Below, in pieces: positions 17,672 through 27,302 of a stretch of 64,000 nt of DNA. Within the stretch, counting starts at the first letter, position 1; the number at the start of each line of letters is the position of its first letter. The notes beneath the pieces are model-generated. The model searched no databases, was not told the origin of the DNA, and saw only the letters and a program-made list of their open reading frames with translations. Both the position numbers and the translations under genes were made by a program. The DNA comes from SPDF01 sp963812085 (GTDB lineage Bacteria > Gemmatimonadota > Gemmatimonadetes > Gemmatimonadales > GWC2-71-9): assembly GCA_963812085.1 (NCBI GenBank), contig CAWETL010000006.1, positions 372,001 through 436,000 on the forward strand. The letters run 5' to 3'.

Positions 17672-18822
17672 GTTCCCTCGCGCTTGCGGCCGCCCTGGCC
17701 ATCGCGCCAATTCCCCAGTCCCAGGACACGGTCTACGCGGGCGCTCACCGCGCAGCGGCGGACTCGACGCCGAAACCGGCCATCACCTTCGGCGCGTTCA
17801 TCGACACGTACTTCGCGTGGGATTTCGGCCAGCCGGCCACCTTCGACCGGCCGTACACGACGCAGCCGGCGCGGCACGACGAGTTCAACGTCAACCTGGC
17901 CTTCCTCGAGGCGAAGCTCACCGGCGAGAAAGTCCGGGGGCGCGTGGCGCTCCAAGCCGGCACGTCGGTCCAGGCCAACTATGCCGGCGAGCCCAACGTC
18001 GGGACTGTGAGCGGCGCCGACCTGGCGCGGGTGATCCAGGAGGCCTGGGTGGGCGTGCGAGTCGCCCCGAAACTGTGGGTGGACGGCGGAATCTATGCGT
18101 CCCCCATCGGCTGGGAGGGCTTCATTTCCTGGGACAACCCGACCTACACCCGTTCACTCCTGGCCGACTACACGCCGTATTTCGTGACCGGGGCGAAGCT
18201 CACCTGGGCGGCCTCGAGCAAGGTGACGGCGCAGTTTCAGGTGGTGAACGGCTGGGGCAACATTTCGGAGAACAACCACGACAAGTCGGTGATCGCCCGG
18301 GTGGACTGGCAGGCCACGCCGGCCCTGGCGCTGGCCTACGCCAGCTACGCCGGCAACGAACAGCCCGACACGCTGCCCACGCGCACACGCTACTACAATC
18401 AGCTTCTCGCCCGGCTCTCGCCCGGTCGCGGCTGGGATTTCTGGGGCACGTTCGACGTCGGGGTGCAGACGGTGCCGGACGCGGCCAGCCAGAGCTGGTA
18501 CGGTGCGGTGGTCATCGGCCGGAAGTCGCTCTCCGGCAAGGTGGCCGTGGTCGGCCGGGTCGAGGGGCACTCCGACCGCGATCAGGTGTTAATCTTGACG
18601 GGCACCCCCGACGGCTTTCGTACCATCGGCGGCTCGATCGGAATTGATGTGCAGCCCGAGGAGTACCTCAAGTGGCGGACGGAACTGCGCGGCTTTTCCT
18701 CGTCGGACCCGATCTGGCCCGACCGAGGAGCGCCCGTCCGGCTCCCCGACCGGAGGCTTCGTCGTGACGTCGCTGTCCCTCCGATTCTAGCCGTGCTCGC
18801 CCTCCTCCCCGGCCCTGAATGA
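17668..18822 (+). CDS. OmpL-like beta-barrel porin of the kdp operon (C-terminus frameshifted)
   Basis: GTG start at 17668 overlapping kdpC. After a short leader the mature protein begins ITFGAFIDTYFAWDF and continues with alternating strands and aromatic girdles (WVDGGIYASPIGWEGFISWD, FVTGAKLTWAASSKVTAQFQ). This fits the putative beta-barrel porin-2 / OmpL-like group that often sits between kdpC and kdpD and may let K+ cross the outer membrane. The last 35 residues as read are not barrel-like. One extra base near 18721 explains this: in the next frame the protein ends TGGFVVTSLSLRF at 18790, with the terminal Phe expected for an outer-membrane barrel. Confidence 0.75.
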   Translation: MSSLALAAALAIAPIPQSQDTVYAGAHRAAADSTPKPAITFGAFIDTYFAWDFGQPATFDRPYTTQPARHDEFNVNLAFLEAKLTGEKVRGRVALQAGTSVQANYAGEPNVGTVSGADLARVIQEAWVGVRVAPKLWVDGGIYASPIGWEGFISWDNPTYTRSLLADYTPYFVTGAKLTWAASSKVTAQFQVVNGWGNISENNHDKSVIARVDWQATPALALAYASYAGNEQPDTLPTRTRYYNQLLARLSPGRGWDFWGTFDVGVQTVPDAASQSWYGAVVIGRKSLSGKVAVVGRVEGHSDRDQVLILTGTPDGFRTIGGSIGIDVQPEEYLKWRTELRGFSSSDPIWPDRGAPVRLPDRRLRRDVAVPPILAVLALLPGPE

Positions 18823-21517
18823 CCGACTCGCGCCCGGATCCCGACGCCCTGTTGGCGCGCGTCCAGCAGGAAGAGAGCCGCTCCCGGCGGGGGCGGCTCA
18901 AGGTGTTTGTGGGCGCCTCGCCCGGGGTGGGCAAGACCTTCAGCATGCTCGAGTCGGCGCGCGCCGCCAAGCTGGGCGGCCGCGACGTGATCGTCGGCGT
19001 GGTCGAAACCCACGGCCGACGGGAGACCGCCGCGCTGGTGGAAGGGCTCGAGGTGCTCCCACGAACGGGACTCGAGTACCGTGGCACCACCCTCGAGGAG
19101 TTCGATCTCGACGCCGCACTCGCCCGCCGGCCCGACCTGATTCTCATGGATGAAATGGCGCACTCAAACGCGCCCGGCGCCCGGCACGCGAAGCGCTTCC
19201 AGGACATCGAGGAGCTCCTGGGCTCCGGCATCGACGTCTTCACGACGCTCAACGTCCAGCACCTTGAAAGCCTGAACGACGTCGTCGCGCAGATCACCGG
19301 GGTCACGGTCCGGGAGACGGTCCCCGACGCGGCGCTCGACGAAGCCGACGAGATCGAACTGGTGGACGTGACGCCTGAAGTGCTCGAGCAGCGGCTGCGC
19401 GAGGGGAAGGTGTACCTCCCGGAGCAGGCGCAGCGGGCGCTCGACCGCTTCTTCCGCCGGGGCAACCTGATCGCCCTCCGTGAACTGGCGCTGCGCCGCA
19501 CGGCGGAGCGAGTGGACGAACAGATGCGTGGCTACCGCGCCTCCGCGGGGATCGCGGAGCCGTGGGCCGCCTCGGAGCGACTGCTGGTGTGCATCTCGCC
19601 GTCCGAGCGGAGCTTCCGGCTCGTCCGGAGCGCGCGACGACTGGCGGGAATGCTCCGCGCGCCGTGGACCGCGCTCTACGTGGAGCTGCCGCGTCACGCC
19701 ACCATGCCGGCGCGGAACCGCGAGGCCGCGCAGGAGGCGCTGCGCCTGGCGGAGGAGTTGGGAGGCACGGCCGTGTCGGTGCCGGGCCACGACGCCGCCG
19801 AGGAGATCCTGGCCTACGCGCGCACCCACAATGCGACTCGCGTGATGGTGGGACGGTCGCGCCGTGGCTGGCTGGGACGAGTCTTCCCGGCATCGGTGGC
19901 CGGACGGCTGGTGCAGCGGGCCGAGGGAATGCACGTCTGGGTGGGCGCCGACGACGACCGTGGAGATGCAGAGGAGCCGCGCCCGAAGAGCGGGATCGCC
20001 ATGGCCCCGGTCCGGGATTACTTCGGCGCGGCCGCGGCTGTGGCGCTCATGACCGCGGTGGCCCTGCCGTTCCATGGCACGCTGGCCGAAATCGACGCCG
20101 CCATGCTCTACCTGCTGGCAGTCGTCATCGCCGCGGCGCGCTACGGACGGGGCCCCTCAGTGCTGGCGGGGCTGCTGGCGGTGGCGGCGTTCGACCTGAC
20201 CTTCGTCCGGCCCTACGGCACCTTCAGCGTCACCGACGTCCGGTACCTGCTCACCTTCGTCATGATGCTCGTGGTGGCCCTCGTCATGGGCGGGCTCACG
20301 ACCCGGGTGCGCGAGCAGGCCAGCGTGGCCCGGCTCCGGGAGCGCCGGGCCTCGACCCTGTATGCGGTGAGCCGGGATCTTGCCGCGGCGCGGACCCGAC
20401 CGGAACTCGGCCGTGTCACGCTCCGCCACCTCCACGACCTCTTCGGCGGATCGGTGATGCTGATCCTGCCGGATGTCGATGGGCGGCTCGACGTGGTGGC
20501 CGAGATGCCGCCCCAGGAAAGCGCGCGCCGCGACCTCGGCGTCGCGAAATGGGTCTTTGAGCACGGGGAATCGGCCGGCCGGGGAACGCAAACGCTGCCA
20601 GCGGCCGACGCCGTCTATGTGCCGCTCGCCACGCCGGACCGGGTCCTGGGGGTGGTGGGCGTCCGCCCAGAGCCGGTGGACCGACTGTCCGACCCGGCTC
20701 AGCGGCAGCTACTCGAGGCGTTGCTGGGACAGGCCGCGGTGGCGCTGGAGCGCACCAAGCTGGCGGAAGAGAAGCGCATCGTGCACCTCGAATTCGAGGC
20801 GGAGCAGCTGCGTACCTCCCTGCTGAGCTCGCTCTCCCACGACCTGCGCACCCCCCTCGCCGGGATCGAAGGGGCGGCCAGCAGCCTCGCCGAGGACCAG
20901 GGCCGGCTCGACACCTCCACGCGGCGCGAACTCGCGCGCACCATCGTGGAGGAGGCACGCCGCATGACACGACTGGTGGCCAACCTGCTGGACATGGTGA
21001 GGGTGGAGAGCGGTGCCCTCGGCGTGCACCGCGAATGGCACGTGCTGGAGGAAGTGGTCGGGGTGGCGCTGGTGCGTGCCGAAGAACGCCTGGCGGGGCG
21101 CCCGATCACGACCGACCTGCCGCGGTCGCTACCCCTGGTGCCGATCGACGACGTGTTGATCGAGCAGGTGCTGATCAACCTGCTCGAAAACGCCGCCAAG
21201 TACACCCCGGCCGGCACGCCGGTCGAGATCAGGGCAGTTGCCCGGCCCGGGGACGTCCTGGTGACGGTGGCCGACCGCGGCCCCGGCGTCCCGCTGGAGG
21301 AGTCGGAGAAGATCTTCGAGAAATTTCACCGGGCGGCCCGGGGGGCGGGAGGTGTGGGGCTGGGATTGGCCATCTGTCGTGGCATCATCAAGGCGCACGG
21401 CGGCCGGCTCTGGGTGGATCCGCGCGAGGGCGGCGGCGCCGCCTTCCGCTTTACCCTGCCCATCATCGGGGTCCCGCCGACCTTGGAGCGCGACTCCGGC
21501 GAGCTGGAGGCGGCCGA

Positions 21518-21521
<4 letters not shown>
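18819..21521 (+). CDS. kdpD: Turgor/K+ sensor histidine kinase KdpD
   Basis: 900 residues. N-terminal KdpD domain with the Walker A-like GASPGVGKTFSML (about 31-43) and LILMDEMAHSNAPGARH; a universal-stress-protein-like domain (about 245-370); a DUF4118 membrane domain with four helices (about 400-500); a GAF-like domain; then the dimerisation/phosphoacceptor motif SSLSHDLRTPLAGIEGAAS with His at about residue 674; and the ATP-binding domain with NLLENAAKYTP, DRGPGVP and GVGLGLAICRGI. It senses K+ limitation and phosphorylates KdpE. It starts four bases before the end of the frameshifted porin reading and overlaps kdpE as ATGA. Confidence 0.95.
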
Positions 21522-22216
<695 letters not shown>

Positions 22217-22236
22217 GGCGGGCCCCGCTGCCAGGC

Positions 22237-23508
22237 CTAGTTTGGTGCATGCACCCCCTGCCCGCCATAGTCGCGATCCCCGCCGAGTGTCGGTCCGTCG
22301 AAGTTGTACGAGTCGGTGTTGTCCATCCGCGCCAGGACCTGTCGGATCGAGCCGGGGAAGGGAGTCGTCTTCGCGTTGCCGCCGAAGGGGTCGGTGTACC
22401 AGACCTCCGGCCCGTCCGCGTTGGCGATCCGGTTCCCGTTGATGTCCACCTGGCGCTTGACGCCGTTGAAGGGCGAGCGCGGGTCGTCGAACGGGAGCGA
22501 CGTGAGCGTGCCGTTGGCGGTGGCCTGGTCGCAGAGCCAGCCGTGGGCGCGGTCGCCGTTGGCCTCGGTGGTGAAGCACATGTCCACCACTCGGCCGGTG
22601 AAGTTCGGCAGGCTCGCGTCGTAGAAGCGGCTCGGGTAGAACACCTGGTAGTACGGGTTGATCCCGGCCAGGAACTGGCCGTTGGCCTTCCTGAGACTGG
22701 TGGACACCTGCCAGCTCTCGTGCAGCGCCGAGCTGAAGGCGGAGTTCTGGCCCGGCGGCACCAGCAGGAACTGCTCGATGCAGGCACGGTCGGGGATGGT
22801 GCGCTTGCCACCGCCGTCCGGCGAGTTGAGCGGGGTCGGCGTGCCGACATGGACGTGGACCTCATGGTCGCAGGATTCGACCATCTCGCCGGGGGTGCCG
22901 ATGGCGGTCATGACGGTCATTCCGATGCGGGTGCCGTCGGTGCAGTCGAGAAAGTACACCAGCTCGTGCAGGTTATTGGTGAAGGCGTCCTTGGAGTGGG
23001 TTCCCTGGTGCAGCTTGGTGAGGACGTCGCACTTGACCTGGAGCACGGAGCCGCCGACCCCGTTGCCGAGGTTGAAGGTCACGTTGTTTTCCCACTCGAC
23101 CTTGTGGCCGAAGTGATCCTCGTTCCGGATGCCGGCCGGATCCCAGATGGCGAGCTGCTCGTTGGCGTACCCGAACGGAATCGCGCCGTATTTCCTGTAG
23201 AGGTTCGATCCCCGTGGGTCGCGTCCGTGCTCGTGCCCGAAGTGGCAGCCGGTGGCGGGGTCGATCGGCGGATGCCAGGTCGGGTAGAGCTTGCCGTCCG
23301 GCCCGACGACGGAATAGCTGTTGTGGATCTCGGCGGTGCAGTCGTCGTTGGGGCCGGGGCGCCAGAGGTCGTAGGCCACGCTCACGCCGGTCGCCACCGG
23401 GGGCGTGGGCGTGCTGGGGGTGTCCTGGCCGCAGCCGGTGAGCAGGGCGCCCATCACGAGCAGCGCGATCAGGGCGCCGGTGGAGAGTTGGGGTGAGGGA
23501 TGTCGCAT
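22237..23508 (-). CDS. Unknown secreted lipoprotein, 423 aa
   Basis: ATG at 23508 has GGAGG seven bases upstream. The N-terminus is a lipoprotein signal (IALLVMGALLTGCGQ) with the lipobox Cys at about residue 26, followed by a Pro/Thr linker. The mature region contains a His/Asp-rich stretch, ATGCHFGHEHGRDPRGS, and HEVHVHVGTP, suggestive of metal binding, plus several paired Cys. I cannot assign a family. It is followed after a short gap by a related-strand barrel gene upstream (23523-24089), so the two are probably one transcript. Convergent with kdpE. Confidence 0.65.
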   Translation of the reverse strand: MRHPSPQLSTGALIALLVMGALLTGCGQDTPSTPTPPVATGVSVAYDLWRPGPNDDCTAEIHNSYSVVGPDGKLYPTWHPPIDPATGCHFGHEHGRDPRGSNLYRKYGAIPFGYANEQLAIWDPAGIRNEDHFGHKVEWENNVTFNLGNGVGGSVLQVKCDVLTKLHQGTHSKDAFTNNLHELVYFLDCTDGTRIGMTVMTAIGTPGEMVESCDHEVHVHVGTPTPLNSPDGGGKRTIPDRACIEQFLLVPPGQNSAFSSALHESWQVSTSLRKANGQFLAGINPYYQVFYPSRFYDASLPNFTGRVVDMCFTTEANGDRAHGWLCDQATANGTLTSLPFDDPRSPFNGVKRQVDINGNRIANADGPEVWYTDPFGGNAKTTPFPGSIRQVLARMDNTDSYNFDGPTLGGDRDYGGQGVHAPN

Positions 23509-23522
23509 GTGGGGTCCTCCGC

Positions 23523-24089
23523 TCAGTGAAGCACCAGGCCCACGCCGAGCTGCAGCGAGGAAATCCGCGCGTCGTCGGCGATGACCACGTCGTTGAACTT
23601 CAGGTCGCCCGGCATCGTGTACAGGTAGTTGAGATAGGGGTTGAGCGAGTAATTCCTGCCGATTCGCCATTCGTAGCCCAGGCCGAGCATCAGCCCCAGC
23701 CGGGAGGCGGTGATCACATCGACCGAATCGCTGGCATGGTAGCCCGTGATGCCCAGTCCGCCCTTGGCATAGGCGCCGCGCGCGGGCCAGGGATACCAGA
23801 GCGCAACGGTGCTCAGGCTCCAGGAGCGGCGGGTCACCACGTCCTGCGAATTGGTCCAGAAGTCGAACTCGCCACCGAGGAGCCAGGACTTCGAGAGTGT
23901 GCCACCGGCGCGCAGTGAGGTGGTCAGGTCGGTGCCGCTCTGGTCGGCGCAGATCGAGCAATGCACCTGGCCCTTGCCCACGCCAAAGCCGAATCCGTAC
24001 CAGAAACCCTGGCGGACGTTTGGATGCTGGGCGGTGACGGGGCTCACGATGACGAGCAGCAGGCAGATGACGAGGGTCAGTCGACGCAT
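23523..24089 (-). CDS. Small outer-membrane beta-barrel protein
   Basis: 188 residues from ATG 24089, with an AGGAGG-like site upstream. A clear signal peptide (LTLVICLLLVIVSPVTAQ) precedes alternating strands (GFWYGFGFGVGKGQ, LGLMLGLGYEWRIGRNYSLNPYLNY) ending ISSLQLGVGLVLH. This resembles the 8-stranded OmpA/OmpW-like membrane-anchor class; the one internal CSIC pair is unusual. Function unknown. It is the first gene of a two-gene leftward unit with the lipoprotein. Confidence 0.65.
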   Translation of the reverse strand: MRRLTLVICLLLVIVSPVTAQHPNVRQGFWYGFGFGVGKGQVHCSICADQSGTDLTTSLRAGGTLSKSWLLGGEFDFWTNSQDVVTRRSWSLSTVALWYPWPARGAYAKGGLGITGYHASDSVDVITASRLGLMLGLGYEWRIGRNYSLNPYLNYLYTMPGDLKFNDVVIADDARISSLQLGVGLVLH

Positions 24090-24120
24090 CGGCAGGATCC
24101 TCCTCGGGGGATCAGAAGCA

Positions 24121-24167
24121 GGGGAGGGGCCATGGGGGCGGGGCAGGGGGGCAGTGGGGCAGCGGGA
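24121..24167. other. G-run tract in divergent intergenic region
   Basis: Successive runs of four to six G on the + strand separated by one to five bases, between the divergent barrel gene and the YhhN-family gene. Such a tract could fold as a G-quadruplex; no other explanation is seen. Confidence 0.4.
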
Positions 24168-24226
24168 CCGACAGTGGCATAACCGATTGTGGGAATCAGA
24201 TTTAGAAATTTCGTCGTCGGGGCGGT

Positions 24227-24259
24227 GCAAGGACTGCCGTCCGCGGTGTCAGTCCTTGC
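24227..24259. promoter_or_regulatory. 10-bp inverted repeat upstream of YhhN-family gene
   Basis: GCAAGGACTG and CAGTCCTTGC separated by 13 bases form a perfect dyad 58 bases before the + strand gene and 138 bases from the divergent one. There is no T-run, so an operator for a dimeric regulator is likelier than a terminator. Confidence 0.5.
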
Positions 24260-24316
24260 GCGGGCGTTGCGCCAGTTTGCATGAAAAAACGCCCGAGCGG
24301 TTACCCTTCCCGGTAG

Positions 24317-24970
24317 ATGATCCCACTCGACATGGCTTGGACCGTTCTCCTTGCCGCGGTTGCGGCCTGCGCACTCCACCTCCGCGCTGCATATCGGGGG
24401 CCTCGTTGGCAGGTCTATCTCTTCAAGCCCCTCACGACGCTGCTCCTGCTCGGGATGGCTGCGTCCATATCCCCGGCGCATGGATCCGCATACAGAACGG
24501 CGATTCTGGCCGGACTGGTGTTTTCCCTCGCCGGCGACGTCTTCCTCATGCTGCCCCGCGACCGGTTCATCGTGGGGCTGGCCAGCTTCCTCCTCGCCCA
24601 CCTTGCCTACATCGCTGCGTTCGGGGTGGCAGGACATCCTGTGAGCGACCCCCAACTCCTTTTGCCGCTTGGGGTTGTGGCGGCGATTCTCCTGCGCCTG
24701 CTCTGGCCCGGCCTCGGGAAGCTCAGGATTCCGGTCATCCTATATACCGCGACCATCGTGGTGATGGTCTGGCGTGCCTGGGCGCGGAACCGCGACATCC
24801 CTTCGCCGGGTACGGCCCTCGCCGCCGGCGGGGCCGCCCTCTTCCTGGTTTCCGACGCCCTACTGGCGCTCAACCGGTTCCGGCAGAGGTTTCCGAGTGC
24901 CCAGGCCGCCGTGCAGGTCACCTATGTGGCCGCCCAGGCGCTGATCGCGATGTCCAACGGGGTGGCCTGA
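24317..24970 (+). CDS. YhhN/TMEM86-family membrane protein (lysoplasmalogenase-like)
   Basis: 217 residues, about eight membrane helices. The family core is present: YLFKPLTTLLLLG, then GLVFSLAGDVFLMLPRDRFIVGLASFLLAHLAYI, whose conserved Asp residues form the proposed active site, and FLVSDALLALNRF near the end. Characterised members hydrolyse the vinyl ether of lysoplasmalogens; the bacterial substrate is unclear. Monocistronic by appearance. Confidence 0.83.
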   Translation: MIPLDMAWTVLLAAVAACALHLRAAYRGPRWQVYLFKPLTTLLLLGMAASISPAHGSAYRTAILAGLVFSLAGDVFLMLPRDRFIVGLASFLLAHLAYIAAFGVAGHPVSDPQLLLPLGVVAAILLRLLWPGLGKLRIPVILYTATIVVMVWRAWARNRDIPSPGTALAAGGAALFLVSDALLALNRFRQRFPSAQAAVQVTYVAAQALIAMSNGVA

Positions 24971-25086
24971 GCGGCAGCACAGCACGCGCTCGCACCCATT
25001 CGCGACGGGAACACGAGGTGGTTGAGCTCCCTTCCGCTCCGCGGCGAGAGGAGTCAGCGGAATCGAAAGTGCCAATTCTCCACGGC

Positions 25087-26466
25087 ATGAACGCCCGAGT
25101 GCGGGCCGGAAGCAGGCGCATGCGAGCAGTTTCGTTCACCTCGATTGCAGTACTCGGCATCTTGTCCATTGCCGGCGCCGGTGTGGCCTGGGGACAGGAC
25201 TCCGCCGCCGTCCCGGCGGCTGAGGCGCGGCCCACCGGCCTCCCGAATGGGGTGCATTGGACCTTCAGTCTCGATGCCGGCCTCGGCGCCTTCGGCTTCG
25301 CGAATTCCCTCTATACCAACGTCCGGCCCGATGCCTCTGGCGACCTGGGTGACAACTGGGCGGAGAGCTTCGTCAAGCCGGGGCTGACTGGCTGGATCGA
25401 TCTCGGGAAGAGCCAGATATACGCCGGGATCAGCGTGGTCGGTGAGCGCACGTTCGCGGCACCGCCGCCGCTCGTCGGCACCGAGGCGGCCTCGTTCGGA
25501 CCCGAAAACCTGTACATCGGCTGGCGTTCCGGAACCAGCGTGGGCAGCACCGAGAACGTGTTCGATTTCTCCGTGGGGCGCCAAGTTTACAAGATCGGTC
25601 ACGGCATGCTGCTGTGGGACGGCGCCGCCGAGGGCGGGAGCCGGGGCGGTTTCTGGAGCAATGCCCGCAAGGCGTGGGCGTTCGCCGGGATTGCCCAGTT
25701 CCACCCGAAGAACAGCGCCTTCCAGGCCTTCTACCTCGATCGCAGCGAAATCCCCGGACTCGACGAGAACCCCCGGGTCTGGGGCCTCAACTACGATCTC
25801 ACCCTCGGAGAGCTGACCACCCTCGGGGCGACCTACATGCGGACCCTGTCGGACAGCAACGCCGCCCGCGACGGGATGAACGTCGTCAACGTGCGGGCCT
25901 ACACCGCGCCGTTCAGCGGACTGCGCGCCCTCTCCTTCGAGGGGGAATACGCGAACGAGAAGAACGGGGAGCTGCGCAACTCCACCGCATGGACCGCGCT
26001 GGTGGCCTATCAACTGAGCACGAAGGGTTGGGCGCCCACGCTGTCGTACCGATACGCCTTCTTCGAGGGCGACGATCCCACGACCCCGACGAACGAGGCG
26101 TTCGATCCGCTCTTCCCCGGCTTCTACGACTGGGGCACCTGGTGGCAGGGTGAGATCGCCGGCGAGTACTTCGTCGCCAACTCGAACCTCATCACGAACC
26201 AGGTCCGACTGAGCCTCACGCCGAGCGCATCGCTGAGCACCGGGCTCATCGGCTACTACTACCAGCTCGACAATCCGGCCGCCCTGGGCGTCACCTCGAA
26301 GGACGTCGCCAGCGAGCTCGACGCATACGCTGATTGGAAGATCAATGCGAACTTCACCGCCAGCTTCATCGCGGCGTTCGCCAACCCTGGCGGGGCGGTG
26401 CAGGAGGCGTTCGGCCGGACCGACAACTTCATCTACGGCATGGTCTACGTCGCGTACACGTACTGA
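25087..26466 (+). CDS. Outer-membrane beta-barrel, alginate-export-like
   Basis: About 459 residues from ATG 25087; a second ATG at 25120 has a slightly better upstream site and starts directly at the signal peptide (FTSIAVLGILSIAGAGVAWGQ). The mature chain is made of amphipathic strands with many Trp/Tyr (WTFSLDAGLGAFGFANS, FDFSVGRQVYKIGHGMLLWD, IYGMVYVAYTY), and ends with an aromatic residue. The segment VGRQVYKIGHGMLLWDG resembles the constriction strand region of alginate-export (AlgE-like) barrels. Substrate unknown. It converges on the metal permease gene with 12 bases between. Confidence 0.65.
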   Translation: MNARVRAGSRRMRAVSFTSIAVLGILSIAGAGVAWGQDSAAVPAAEARPTGLPNGVHWTFSLDAGLGAFGFANSLYTNVRPDASGDLGDNWAESFVKPGLTGWIDLGKSQIYAGISVVGERTFAAPPPLVGTEAASFGPENLYIGWRSGTSVGSTENVFDFSVGRQVYKIGHGMLLWDGAAEGGSRGGFWSNARKAWAFAGIAQFHPKNSAFQAFYLDRSEIPGLDENPRVWGLNYDLTLGELTTLGATYMRTLSDSNAARDGMNVVNVRAYTAPFSGLRALSFEGEYANEKNGELRNSTAWTALVAYQLSTKGWAPTLSYRYAFFEGDDPTTPTNEAFDPLFPGFYDWGTWWQGEIAGEYFVANSNLITNQVRLSLTPSASLSTGLIGYYYQLDNPAALGVTSKDVASELDAYADWKINANFTASFIAAFANPGGAVQEAFGRTDNFIYGMVYVAYTY

Positions 26467-26478
26467 GGGGCCGCGGCG

Positions 26479-27297
26479 CTAGATCGTGCGCGCCGCCAGC
26501 CGCCGGACCAGGAACGCCAGCGTCAGCATCGCCCCGAACGCGCAGACGATCACCGGACCGGTGGGCAGGTCGTACTTGAAGGAGATCGCCAGGCCCGCGG
26601 CGGAGGAGACGATGCCGACCAGCCACGAAAGGCCCGCGAGCACCTTCTGCCTGGTGGAGAACTGGAACGCGATCGCGGCCGGGACCACCAGGAACGAGAA
26701 GACCAGTAACACGCCCGCGATCGGCACGGAGAAGGTGATGACCACGCCGAAGGAGAGGTAGAACCAGAAGTCCCACCACCGGATGCTCCACCCGTTGGCC
26801 AGCGCCTTCTCCGGTTCGAAGGAGATGGTCAGGAAGCGCTTCCGCAGGACGAAGTGGAAGACGCCGAGGGCGGCGTACACCGCCGCCATCTTGAGGATGG
26901 CGGGCCAGGTGACCCAGAGCAGGCTCCCCACCAGGATGTCCTTGATGGCCTCGCTGCCGCCCGGCACGCGGTCGGCCACCAGGATGGCCGCTGCCGACGC
27001 CACCACGTATACGATGCCGATGATCGCCTCCTGCGGCACCCGCCCCTTCTCCTTGGTGCGGGTGAGCGCGAACAGCGCCGCGCCCAGCGTCGTGAAGCCC
27101 AGCGCGTAGGCGTACGTGATCGGCGAGCCGGGGGCGGAGCCGACCAGGATGGCCACCGTGGACCCCAGCGCCGCCATCTGCGCCAGCGAGAGGTCCACGA
27201 AGATGACCTCGCGCGCGATGATGTGGAGGCCGAGGTAGGAGTGGATGGCCACGATGACCATGCAGGCCGCCAGCGGCGGCAGGATGAGATCGAGCAT
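26479..27297 (-). CDS. Metal ABC transporter permease (ZnuB/MntB family)
   Basis: 272 residues with about eight membrane helices of the ABC-3 family. Recognisable parts are YLGLHIIAREVIFVDLSLAQMAALGS (the first cytoplasmic loop region), the coupling segment around AIKDILVGSLLWVT, and VGVLL-like FSVPIAGVLLVFSFLVVPAAIAF. It moves zinc or manganese across the inner membrane. It lies five bases after the binding-protein gene. No ATPase gene (ZnuC type) is found in the operon or elsewhere in the window, so an unlinked ATPase must be used. Confidence 0.87.
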   Translation of the reverse strand: MLDLILPPLAACMVIVAIHSYLGLHIIAREVIFVDLSLAQMAALGSTVAILVGSAPGSPITYAYALGFTTLGAALFALTRTKEKGRVPQEAIIGIVYVVASAAAILVADRVPGGSEAIKDILVGSLLWVTWPAILKMAAVYAALGVFHFVLRKRFLTISFEPEKALANGWSIRWWDFWFYLSFGVVITFSVPIAGVLLVFSFLVVPAAIAFQFSTRQKVLAGLSWLVGIVSSAAGLAISFKYDLPTGPVIVCAFGAMLTLAFLVRRLAARTI

Positions 27298-27302
27298 GCC
27301 GG

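Noticed and set aside
23190..23220. tRNA T-arm-like sequence (GGTTCGATCCC)
   Set aside because: It lies inside the coding sequence of the unknown lipoprotein; no acceptor stem, D-arm or anticodon arm can be built around it.
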